In this document: positions 15,525 through 20,097 of the stretch, piece after piece
How positions within the stretch are numbered: the stretch's first letter is position 1
How the letters are laid out: every line of letters begins with the position of its first letter
IMG/VR virus record: IMGVR_UViG_3300009107_000034
Location: 1 to 20,097 of that record
Length of the DNA: 20,097 bases
Reading direction: 5' to 3' (one strand)
Source: a virus
Position numbers and translations under genes: made by a program
Notes under the pieces: generated by a model
Told to the model about the DNA's origin: nothing
Databases searched by the model: none
The model's input: only the letters and a program-made list of their open reading frames with translations

Positions 15525-17394
15525 CACACTCGACTCAGCGCTTGAATATCTTGAACGGGGATGGTCAATCATCCCCGTTCGCGTTTCTGGGCAGGGGAAG
15601 AAGATCCCTCACATCAAATGGAAGGAGTTTCAGACAAGACAAGCAACCCCGGAAGAAGTCGAATCCTGGTTTACCCAGTGGCCAGATACAGGCATCGCCC
15701 TTGTGACAGGCGCGATATCCGGTATCTATATAGTTGATTGCGACACTATCGAGGCACAACGAGAAGCTGATCGAATCGGCCTGCAAACCTTCATCAAGAC
15801 CCGCACCCAACGGGGCAAGGAAGGCTGTCACCTGTACTTCGAGCATCCGGGCGACGGCAAGTTGCGGGGTAACAAGGTAGGCGTCAACGCTGACGGGGTC
15901 TCTTGGCCCAAGATAGACGGACTCGATTTCCGGGGCGACGGTGGCTATGCCCTGCTCCCCCCATCCAAGGGGTATGAGTGGGACATTCCAGTGGGCATTA
16001 GCCCAGACGATATGGCTATCTGGACAGACCCCCAGATCACGGCCAGCGTGGTGGACATCAACACGCGGGAAGAATTCGACCTATCCAGCCTCGATCTGTC
16101 GTCAGTTTCAGCTAGGAACCACATCCCAGAGTGGGACAAGACATATCAGTTTGTCAGGGATAAGTTCCCCACCACCCTGAAGATCCCTTCGGGCTGCGGT
16201 AACGGTCGCAATGATCGTGTGATGAGACACATCAGCGACTCAATTATTCGGGGCTTTTGGGGCGACGAGCTGCGCGCGAAGGGCCGGTCATTCATGCGGG
16301 AGTTCTTCGAAGAGCCTCTCCCCGAACCAGAATTCCTCGCGACAGTCGCCTCGATGGAAGCCGCTGAGCGCCGTAATCACCCCGAGCGCCTAGAGAAACA
16401 CGAGAAGCCTGCACAACCCTCGTCTGACATCGTGTTACTCACGGAGAACGATGCTGATCGCCTGATCGGGGAAGCCTCGAGCCGTGCCTATATCGTTGAG
16501 CCATGGCTCTGGCCCGAATCAATCACCCAAATCCACGGCTATTCCGGGTCGGGAAAGTCGATGTTCCTACAACACATCTTATATGCCGCCGCCACTGGCC
16601 AAGACCGCTTCGGCCCCTACCTCCTTGGCAGACGGGCTCGAGTTCTATATCTCGATTTTGAAATGGGGCGAGGCACAATCGGATCCCGGCTCAAAACACT
16701 GGAAGGAATGTATGGGCCAAGTGAGGGGTACTACCAGGTCTGGGCGCCCTTCTCAGACGAGGACATGGACTTGAAAAAACCGGGGGGTTTGAGCCGCCTG
16801 GATACGGTCATCAAAGCAGCCAACCCTGAGATTGTCGTTATTGATACCAATCGCTCTGCCTTCGTGGGCCTGGAAGAGAACAGCGCTGAGGGCTGGTCGT
16901 ACGTCAACAGAGTGCTTCTCAGACTGCGGGACATGGGGCTGGCAGTTATCTCGGTACACCACAGCAACAAGCCGGGTGAGTCAGGCCTTGGTCGGGAAGC
17001 CGGATCGACCGGCCAACTTGCGATTCTCGACACCCAGATCAGGGTCGCGCAGGTCTATGAAGACGAGACAACAGCCAAGCAAAATGCGGGGATCTGGGAT
17101 GCGTCGTACAGCACGCCTGTATTCCCCGCTATGAGCCGTTCGCTGTCTGAGGACTTCGATCTACAGATGGTGATGGAACTGCGTTACAGGAAGGTACGGG
17201 AGTGGACAGAGCACCATGAGTGGGGCCAATGGGTTGGGTTTGGGGTGAACCATCAGGACGAAAGCCGGATGGTGGTGGGTAGCCGAAGCCCCCGACAGAA
17301 GGCTCAGGCGTTGGCGAGTCAGGGCACACCCTTGAAAGAGATCGCAAAGACCCTCCATAAACCGCTCAAAGCAGTTAAGGAGTGGGTCGGATGA
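15484..17394 (+). CDS. Primase-polymerase / RecA-like helicase fusion
   Basis: 636 residues if read from ATG 15484 (GAGG about 12 bases upstream); ATG 15493 is equally possible, and TTG 15466 is less likely. The N-terminal ~200 residues have the bifunctional primase-polymerase signature: IVDCD (D85, D87), GCHLYF (H116) and GLDFRGDGGYALLPPS. A linker (~230-330) follows. The helicase has Walker A GYSGSGKS (352-359), Walker B VVIDT (D454) and SVHHSNK (H492, H493), as in AAA_25/RepA-type hexameric helicases. The last ~30 residues (ASQGTPLKEIAKTLHKPLKAVKEW) look like a helix-turn-helix. The protein should unwind DNA and make primers for phage replication; such fusions are common in phages and plasmids. 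It ends in an ATGA overlap with the next gene. No separate DNA polymerase is in the window. Confidence 0.88.
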   Translation: MTTMTTSTTQTCTNTLDSALEYLERGWSIIPVRVSGQGKKIPHIKWKEFQTRQATPEEVESWFTQWPDTGIALVTGAISGIYIVDCDTIEAQREADRIGLQTFIKTRTQRGKEGCHLYFEHPGDGKLRGNKVGVNADGVSWPKIDGLDFRGDGGYALLPPSKGYEWDIPVGISPDDMAIWTDPQITASVVDINTREEFDLSSLDLSSVSARNHIPEWDKTYQFVRDKFPTTLKIPSGCGNGRNDRVMRHISDSIIRGFWGDELRAKGRSFMREFFEEPLPEPEFLATVASMEAAERRNHPERLEKHEKPAQPSSDIVLLTENDADRLIGEASSRAYIVEPWLWPESITQIHGYSGSGKSMFLQHILYAAATGQDRFGPYLLGRRARVLYLDFEMGRGTIGSRLKTLEGMYGPSEGYYQVWAPFSDEDMDLKKPGGLSRLDTVIKAANPEIVVIDTNRSAFVGLEENSAEGWSYVNRVLLRLRDMGLAVISVHHSNKPGESGLGREAGSTGQLAILDTQIRVAQVYEDETTAKQNAGIWDASYSTPVFPAMSRSLSEDFDLQMVMELRYRKVREWTEHHEWGQWVGFGVNHQDESRMVVGSRSPRQKAQALASQGTPLKEIAKTLHKPLKAVKEWVG

Positions 17395-17597
17395 TCCGGG
17401 CGTCAGCAGACTTCTCGAGGGGCGCGCGTTTTGGTCAACTTACGATCTTGAGAAGAAGCCCTGCTCCGAAGTCTGTTGGGGCAAGACTCGGAAGAAAATA
17501 CTGGCTCTGCGCTTGCGACTGCGGGAGATCTACAATCGTGCGTACAGATCAACTTACCAGTGGCAAAAAACAATCGTGTGGTTGTACGAAATCCTGA
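17391..17597 (+). CDS. Cysteine-rich small phage protein (AP2/HNH-associated zinc-finger type)
   Basis: 68 residues from ATG 17391, with AAGGAG eight bases upstream and an ATGA overlap with the PrimPol stop. The pattern GARFGQLTIL, then YWLCACDCG (C40, C42, C44), RTDQLTSGKK and SCGC (C63, C65) matches the short zinc-binding module often found at the N-terminus of phage AP2 or HNH homing-type nucleases, or standing alone. Here no AP2 or HNH domain follows in any frame before the convergent genes. It is therefore either a stand-alone DNA-binding protein or the remnant of a lost nuclease. Its ribosome site and coupling argue that it is expressed. Confidence 0.75.
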   Translation: MIRASADFSRGARFGQLTILRRSPAPKSVGARLGRKYWLCACDCGRSTIVRTDQLTSGKKQSCGCTKS

Positions 17598-17617
17598 GTG
17601 TTCCGTACGAAGCATTC

Positions 17618-17687
17618 ACCCCCGCTACCCACCAGTGACCAGACCTTCTATCCGACGTATTTAACGTGAATTTCAGGCAGCGGGGGT
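17618..17687. repeat. Long inverted repeat between convergent genes, possible bidirectional terminator
   Basis: ACCCCCGCT at 17618-17626 is exactly complementary to AGCGGGGGT at 17679-17687, and two further pairs (CC/GG) follow after one mismatch. The loop is ~46 bases and includes a small ACGT/ACGT hairpin. It fills most of the 94-base gap between convergent genes ending at 17597 and 17692. There is no T-run on either side, so it is not a standard intrinsic terminator. Confidence 0.4.
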
Positions 17688-17691
17688 AAAT

Positions 17692-17877
17692 CTATTCGGC
17701 TGGCGCCTGTTCCTGAGTCTGGTTGCTTGAGCCACCAGTGGCATCAGCATCGCTCGATGCGCCACCACTGGTCGATCCCACTTCTACGCAACCGACAAGA
17801 AATACGTGGGCCAGAACGATTGCCACGGCCCCGGTCATGTAGGTAATTGTCCAGAATTTCTTTGCTAGTTCAGTCAT
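17692..17877 (-). CDS. Small predicted lipoprotein (spanin- or exclusion-like)
   Basis: 61 residues from ATG 17877. The start overlaps the preceding gene's end by eight bases, and AAGGAG lies ten bases upstream inside that gene. The N-terminus is a type II signal peptide: basic residues (K6, K7), a hydrophobic core (AVAIVLAHVFLVG) and lipobox LVGC with Cys30. The mature part is a short, low-complexity Ser/Gly/Asp/Gln chain ending QEQAPAE. After lipidation the +2 residue is Val, which by the usual rule allows sorting to the outer membrane. Phage lipoproteins of this size are either outer-membrane spanins (Rz1 type) or receptor-blocking exclusion lipoproteins; the sequence does not decide. If the Cys is not processed it would be a single-span membrane protein. 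Confidence 0.7.
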   Translation of the reverse strand: MTELAKKFWTITYMTGAVAIVLAHVFLVGCVEVGSTSGGASSDADATGGSSNQTQEQAPAE

Positions 17878-18046
17878 TGGTTGAACTCTCCTTGTGCGTC
17901 AAATGAAACCCAGTGTGGACAGTGTGATCCCCGACAGTTGCCGACAACCTGGCTGCGCACCCCGATAGTAGAAACACCGCTGCCAAAGTAATGTAAAAAA
18001 CAACGATGAACTCCCAGCTAAAAATCTTCGAAATCATCTTAATCAT
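17870..18046 (-). CDS. Small predicted lipoprotein or membrane protein, first of a tandem pair
   Basis: From ATG 18046 (GAGGGAG just upstream) it gives 58 residues: MIKMISKIFSWEF, a hydrophobic core and lipobox LSGC (Cys30), then a short polar mature part (AARLSATVGDHTVHTGFHL). This is a textbook lipoprotein signal peptide. The frame stays open upstream to ATG 18181 and GTG 18187, which would add ~45 polar residues and make an N-in membrane protein instead. I prefer 18046 because a good promoter (18166-18194) would start transcription inside that extension and because the extension is a strongly paired RNA element. ATG 18130 is a third option. It overlaps the second lipoprotein gene by eight bases, so both are one unit. 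Likely lysis or superinfection-exclusion function; unproven. Confidence 0.62.
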   Translation of the reverse strand: MIKMISKIFSWEFIVVFYITLAAVFLLSGCAARLSATVGDHTVHTGFHLTHKESSTND

Positions 18047-18165
18047 TTGCTCCCTCAAAAAGCCGTTGAACATCTGCTTATCCGCTAGTGTTTGATCATT
18101 TCCGGCGTCCGCTAGGGAGCCGGAAATCATTGCTCTGGTGTCCTGCGCTCCTGAACGGCTTTTTG
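18047..18165 (-). promoter_or_regulatory. Structured 5' leader RNA of the lipoprotein pair
   Basis: On the minus strand a perfect 13-base inverted repeat (18154-18166 with 18055-18067; core CAAAAAGCCGTT / AACGGCTTTTTG) encloses a second hairpin: ATTTCCGGC (18119-18127) with GCCGGAAAT (18098-18106). The inner stem is extended by UCC/GGA around a CUAGC loop, with one bulged C. A second copy of CTAGCGGA lies between the inner hairpin and the closing arm; its CUAG could kiss the loop. The closing arm ends in five T residues, directly followed by GAGGGAG and ATG 18046. The predicted promoter would start RNA at the first arm. This arrangement suits a cis-acting attenuator or ribosome-site sequester. 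It may instead be coding sequence if the longer start is used. Confidence 0.5.
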
Positions 18166-18194
18166 ATTTTGCCTGACTCATTGCCACGAGTCAA
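18166..18194 (-). promoter_or_regulatory. Predicted sigma70-type promoter for the lipoprotein pair
   Basis: On the minus strand, TTGACT (18194-18189; five of six consensus bases) is followed after exactly 17 bases by CAAAAT (18171-18166; four of six). The start would fall near 18159-18161, at the first arm of the structured leader and downstream of ATG 18181. Confidence 0.5.
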
Positions 18195-18197
18195 CCT

Positions 18198-18227
18198 TTG
18201 GGTGTACTTGGGGTGCTTGTTGGGTAT
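18198..18227 (+). repeat. Three phased TTGGG repeats upstream of the HTH/zinc-ribbon gene
   Basis: TTGGGTGT (18198), TTGGGGTG (18208) and TTGGGTAT (18220) recur at 10- and 12-base spacing, about one helical turn each. The last copy runs into the TATAAT box. They could be a binding array for a regulator, perhaps the HTH protein encoded just downstream. Confidence 0.45.
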
Positions 18228-18230
18228 AAT
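18225..18230 (+). promoter_or_regulatory. Consensus -10 box giving a leaderless transcript
   Basis: A perfect TATAAT lies with its last base eight bases before the A of ATG 18239. The expected start (18236-18240) is at or next to the initiation codon. No good -35 box is at 16-18 bp, and there is no Shine-Dalgarno site, so the mRNA is probably leaderless or nearly so. Confidence 0.55.
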
Positions 18231-18238
18231 TTGCGCCC

Positions 18239-18541
18239 ATGCCAAAGAAAATCCGCATCTCAGATGCAGATATGAGCTGGCTGCGAAACAACCACAACAA
18301 CCACACCTACCCTGAACTGGCCAAACGCATCGGCGTTTGCACTGATACCCTAAAACGAATATTGGTCCGAGAAGGACTGCAAGATTTCGCAGGCGCCAAG
18401 TATCAGTCAAGCAGATCGAAGAAGTCCGTCAACCACTGGCGACGCCCCTGCCTTCGCTGCAAGAACACCAACCCCCGGCCAAGGATGCAGTTCCTCTGCG
18501 ACCCCTGCAAAGCCCGTGGAGATTACGATCCATGGGTGTGA
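18239..18541 (+). CDS. HTH plus zinc-ribbon DNA-binding protein
   Basis: 100 residues from ATG 18239. Residues ~7-48 (WLRNNHNNHTYPELAKRIG, then TDTLKRILVREGL) form a helix-turn-helix of the type seen in phage regulators. A basic linker (SSRSKKSVNHWRR) leads to a C-terminal zinc ribbon CLRC...CDPC (C71, C74, C87, C90). A sequence-specific DNA-binding role is likely; the target is unknown. It lacks a Shine-Dalgarno site and appears leaderless behind a perfect -10 box. Three phased TTGGG repeats overlap the promoter and could be its own operator. It overlaps the resolvase-like gene by ten bases, so both are in one operon. Confidence 0.72.
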   Translation: MPKKIRISDADMSWLRNNHNNHTYPELAKRIGVCTDTLKRILVREGLQDFAGAKYQSSRSKKSVNHWRRPCLRCKNTNPRPRMQFLCDPCKARGDYDPWV

Positions 18542-19080
18542 GCGGAAGAGGCGCCAAAGCCAAGGGCGATAAGTTCGAGCGCGAACTGGCCGCCTACATC
18601 AACGAGGCAGTCGGCACCGACGCCAAGCGCGCACCCCTCTCTGGCGGCGGGTCTGTCTTTGCCTCCGGCGGCGCGGACCTCCTTGGCGTACCAGATCTAT
18701 TTATCGAGGCCAAACGGGTCGAGCGCCTCAACTTCCTAGACGCCATGCGCCAAGCTGAGCGTAATAAACTGGCCACCAACTGCCCCGACATAGCGATTGT
18801 CGTTAATCGACGTAATCGCCAAACCACTGGCGAGTCATTGTGCGTGCTCAGATTGGACGACCTGCTCCTGCTATACCGCTACTATCTTTCCAGGGACGCA
18901 ACAACACAACAGGAGAACTTAGATGCGGTCACTGAAACTGGCAGACACGGGCGACAAAGTAGTGGGTCGAATTTTGAACCAAAAAGAACAGGCCGCTGGG
19001 TCAGCGATGTCAGTGATCGAGGAACTGAGGGAACAGGTAAAGAAGGGGGAGGTGGTGGGACTGGCGGTGGTGGCAATTAA
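18532..19080 (+). CDS. Hjc-like Holliday-junction resolvase / PD-(D/E)XK nuclease
   Basis: 182 residues from ATG 18532 with GGAG nine bases upstream. The N-terminal ~110 residues carry a resolvase-like pattern: GRGAKAKGDKFERELAAYI (E16/E18), SGGADLLGVPDLFIEAKR (D55, E59, K61, the PD-(D/E)XK core) and then LDAMRQAERN and IAIVVNRRNR. This resembles archaeal-type Hjc and phage resolvases that cut four-way junctions before packaging. The last ~50 residues are low complexity, ending in a Gly-rich run (GGGGGTGGGGN). They are read out of frame with the next gene for 158 bases, so this tail may be dispensable. It could alternatively be a different PD-(D/E)XK endonuclease. Confidence 0.75.
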   Translation: MGVSGRGAKAKGDKFERELAAYINEAVGTDAKRAPLSGGGSVFASGGADLLGVPDLFIEAKRVERLNFLDAMRQAERNKLATNCPDIAIVVNRRNRQTTGESLCVLRLDDLLLLYRYYLSRDATTQQENLDAVTETGRHGRQSSGSNFEPKRTGRWVSDVSDRGTEGTGKEGGGGGTGGGGN

Positions 19081-19198
19081 CTCAGACGGAACAACCAGCT
19101 CGTGCTGGTCGTCAGCCTGCGCTGAGGAGAGCTACAAGACCATCGCTGCGTTCGACTTCTTAAAGATGCGATTCATGGAAACCATGTTCGAGTTTTGA
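18923..19198 (+). CDS. Small conserved phage protein overlapping the resolvase gene
   Basis: 91 residues from ATG 18923, with AGGAG seven bases upstream. The 5' half lies inside the 3' end of the resolvase-like gene in another frame. The core MSVIEELREQVKKGEVVGLAVVAINSDGTTS, followed by a helical AEESYKTIAAFDFLKMRFMETMF end, resembles a widespread small phage family of unknown function. That resemblance is the reason for calling it real despite the long overlap. A shorter form from ATG 19007 would begin at this core but has no ribosome site. Its stop is immediately followed by the next gene's ATG (TGAATG). Confidence 0.7.
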   Translation: MRSLKLADTGDKVVGRILNQKEQAAGSAMSVIEELREQVKKGEVVGLAVVAINSDGTTSSCWSSACAEESYKTIAAFDFLKMRFMETMFEF

Positions 19199-19552
19199 AT
19201 GCCCGACTGCGAAATACAACACGAACTCGTCTGCGTGGAATGGATCGACGCAGAACAAGTCAGCGGTTGGCATGACTTCGACTCAGACGAACCAGTATGG
19301 ATCATGAACACCTATGGAATTCTCATTGGAAAGACTGAGGACTGGATTATCCTGGCCGACACCCACCTCCCGCCAGACACTTGGGGCGGGATTAACAAGA
19401 TCCCAGTTGGCACGGTTGAACGAGTTACGAAGATTCGAAGCAATGTCAGATGTGGCTGCCACAAGACGGTGGCACGCAATCAAAACACTGGCTCATCAGA
19501 TGAGTCACCCCCCAATTTTTCCTTAGATATCCAACCCTCAGACGGGGAATAA
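19199..19552 (+). CDS. Small hypothetical phage protein
   Basis: 117 residues from ATG 19199, directly abutting the TGA of the preceding gene; no clear Shine-Dalgarno site, so coupling is likely. The N-terminal 80 residues (LVCVEWIDAEQVSGWHDF, VWIMNTYGILIGKTEDWIILADT, INKIPVGTVERVTKI) look like a small beta-rich domain seen in other phage proteins that I recognise only by pattern. The last ~30 residues are polar and unstructured, with a CGC motif at the junction. The function is unknown. It belongs to the run of small genes between the resolvase-like gene and the unrecognised gene at the end. Confidence 0.68.
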   Translation: MPDCEIQHELVCVEWIDAEQVSGWHDFDSDEPVWIMNTYGILIGKTEDWIILADTHLPPDTWGGINKIPVGTVERVTKIRSNVRCGCHKTVARNQNTGSSDESPPNFSLDIQPSDGE

Positions 19553-19556
19553 CACC

Positions 19557-19685
19557 ATGCCAGTCAAGAAAACCAACGGCGGATACAAGTGGGGAAGCAA
19601 GGGCAAGACGTACCCATCTAAGGCGCAGGCACAGAAACAGGCCCGAGCAGCATACGCCAGCGGGTACAAGAAAAAGAAGAAGTGA
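19557..19685 (+). CDS. Very small basic phage protein (42 residues)
   Basis: ATG 19557 to TGA 19685. The protein begins MPVKKTNGGYKWGSKGKTYP, continues SKAQAQKQARAAYASGYK and ends in five lysines. It is strongly basic (about one third Lys/Arg), with Gly/Tyr/Trp-rich loops. Tiny proteins with this 'GGYKWG.GK.YPSKAQA.KQ..A.YASGYK' pattern recur in phage genomes, which supports its reality despite its length; no function is known. Nucleic-acid binding is plausible from charge only. It lies four bases after the preceding stop and ahead of a GC-rich hairpin. Confidence 0.75.
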   Translation: MPVKKTNGGYKWGSKGKTYPSKAQAQKQARAAYASGYKKKKK

Positions 19686-19691
19686 GTCTTC

Positions 19692-19708
19692 GCCCCCCTG
19701 GCGGGGGC
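19692..19708 (+). terminator. GC-rich hairpin after the small basic gene, weak terminator
   Basis: GCCCCC (19692-19697) pairs exactly with GGGGGC (19703-19708) around a five-base loop, seven bases after the stop at 19685. There is no following T-run, so termination would be weak or factor dependent. It marks the 67-base gap before the next gene. Confidence 0.4.
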
Positions 19709-19752
19709 TCAGACGGGACGAAAAACTTTACATAAGGAGTAAGAATAGAAAC

Positions 19753-20097
19753 ATGGCTGGATACGGAAACAAACCAGACGACGGACGCACCCCTCCGGGC
19801 ACACTTGGTATCGGGTGGGGCGAAGCGTTGCAAGAACTCTATGGCGGGGGCAAGGAAATGCTCCAAACCATTGGCAAAAAAGTTCAGTCTATATACCAAG
19901 TAGATCAGGGAGGGGTGAATCTCGCATCTGAAATTAAACTTCCAGTTATGAGGAGGGTTAAAGAGGGGTGGAGTAAAACCGTCTTTGGCGGTGGCGCACC
20001 ACTCGAAGACGAGCGCAATCTCCGTCAAGCCATGATGCAGTATGCCCCAGGGAGGCACGGAAGTTTCCCGATCCCGGCGAATGAAAGATACCCCCAC
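19753..20097 (+). CDS. Unrecognised phage protein, 3' partial
   Basis: The frame begins at ATG 19753 and is open to the window end (115 codons visible). AAGGAG lies 13 bases upstream, a little far. The start is Gly-rich (MAGYGNKPDDGRTPPGTLGIGWG), followed by a helical segment (ALQELYGGGKEMLQTIGKKVQSIY) and later LPVMRRVKEGWSKTVFGGGAPL and HGSFPIPANERYP. I do not recognise a domain. The reverse strand is also open here, but it lacks a ribosome site and has a Trp/Arg/Phe-rich composition unlike a phage protein, so the plus-strand reading is preferred. A hairpin in the preceding gap suggests it may begin a new unit. Confidence 0.6.
   Translation, partial: MAGYGNKPDDGRTPPGTLGIGWGEALQELYGGGKEMLQTIGKKVQSIYQVDQGGVNLASEIKLPVMRRVKEGWSKTVFGGGAPLEDERNLRQAMMQYAPGRHGSFPIPANERYPH

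Noticed and set aside
17476-17664. 62-residue plus-strand frame running past the cysteine-rich gene
   Set aside because: It is out of frame with the clear cysteine-rich gene over most of its length, has no ribosome site, and shows no motif.
18047-18165. tRNA or tRNA-like gene in the structured region
   Set aside because: No cloverleaf, T-loop or CCA-type end can be formed; the pairing is two nested hairpins.
18096-18410. 104-residue minus-strand frame across the promoter and HTH gene
   Set aside because: It crosses the TATAAT region and is antisense to the HTH/zinc-ribbon gene; its Cys-rich, Tyr-rich composition is typical of a shadow.
19727-19751. TTTACA followed by TAGAAA as a promoter before 19753
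   Set aside because: Spacing is only 13 bases, and the predicted start would fall inside the coding region.
19618-20097. 159-residue minus-strand frame open at the window end
   Set aside because: Antisense to both the 42-residue basic gene and the partial gene with a ribosome site; composition is not protein-like. Cannot be fully excluded because the window ends here.

Overview
The window reads as part of a double-stranded DNA tailed phage (or a prophage copy of one). The evidence is a giant virion-type protein, a compact replication and recombination module, many very small overlapping genes with ATGA junctions and Shine-Dalgarno sites, and almost no non-coding DNA. The host is probably a Gram-negative bacterium, since two small genes encode textbook lipoprotein signal peptides. 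I cannot name the host or phage genus from sequence alone. No DNA polymerase, terminase, capsid, integrase, tRNA or CRISPR array is visible.

Layout. (1) 1-11886, plus strand: the end of a helical, coiled-coil protein, then one 3436-residue protein. The giant resembles the polyvalent/internal virion proteins that phages inject with their DNA. It has glycine-rich hydrophobic segments near its N-terminus, a zinc-protease motif (HEVGH at residue 1444) and a mono-ADP-ribosyltransferase-like domain (about 2226-2515). Together the two genes probably form the ejected cargo or channel.

(2) 15195-11876, minus strand: a recombination operon in the order conserved phage protein, Sak4-like RecA-fold ATPase, DUF669-like ssDNA-binding protein, intrinsic terminator, Cas4/AddB-like PD-(D/E)XK nuclease with an Fe-S-type cysteine set, and three small genes.

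(3) 15282-17597, plus strand: a Cro-like repressor, a primase-polymerase/helicase fusion and a cysteine-rich small protein. A near-palindromic operator candidate lies in the 86-bp divergent gap between (2) and (3).

(4) 18194-17692, minus strand: a predicted sigma70-like promoter, an unusually structured ~115-nt leader, and two tandem small lipoproteins.

(5) 18225-20097, plus strand: a probable leaderless HTH/zinc-ribbon gene, an Hjc-like Holliday-junction resolvase candidate, three small phage genes, a 42-residue basic protein and the start of an unrecognised gene cut by the window end.

How the parts fit: the PrimPol-helicase would open and prime the phage DNA. The DUF669 protein coats single strands, the RecA-like ATPase and nuclease handle end processing and annealing, and the resolvase-like enzyme cuts junctions. 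The repressor between the divergent modules is placed to set their timing. The giant protein is placed to act at the start of the next infection.
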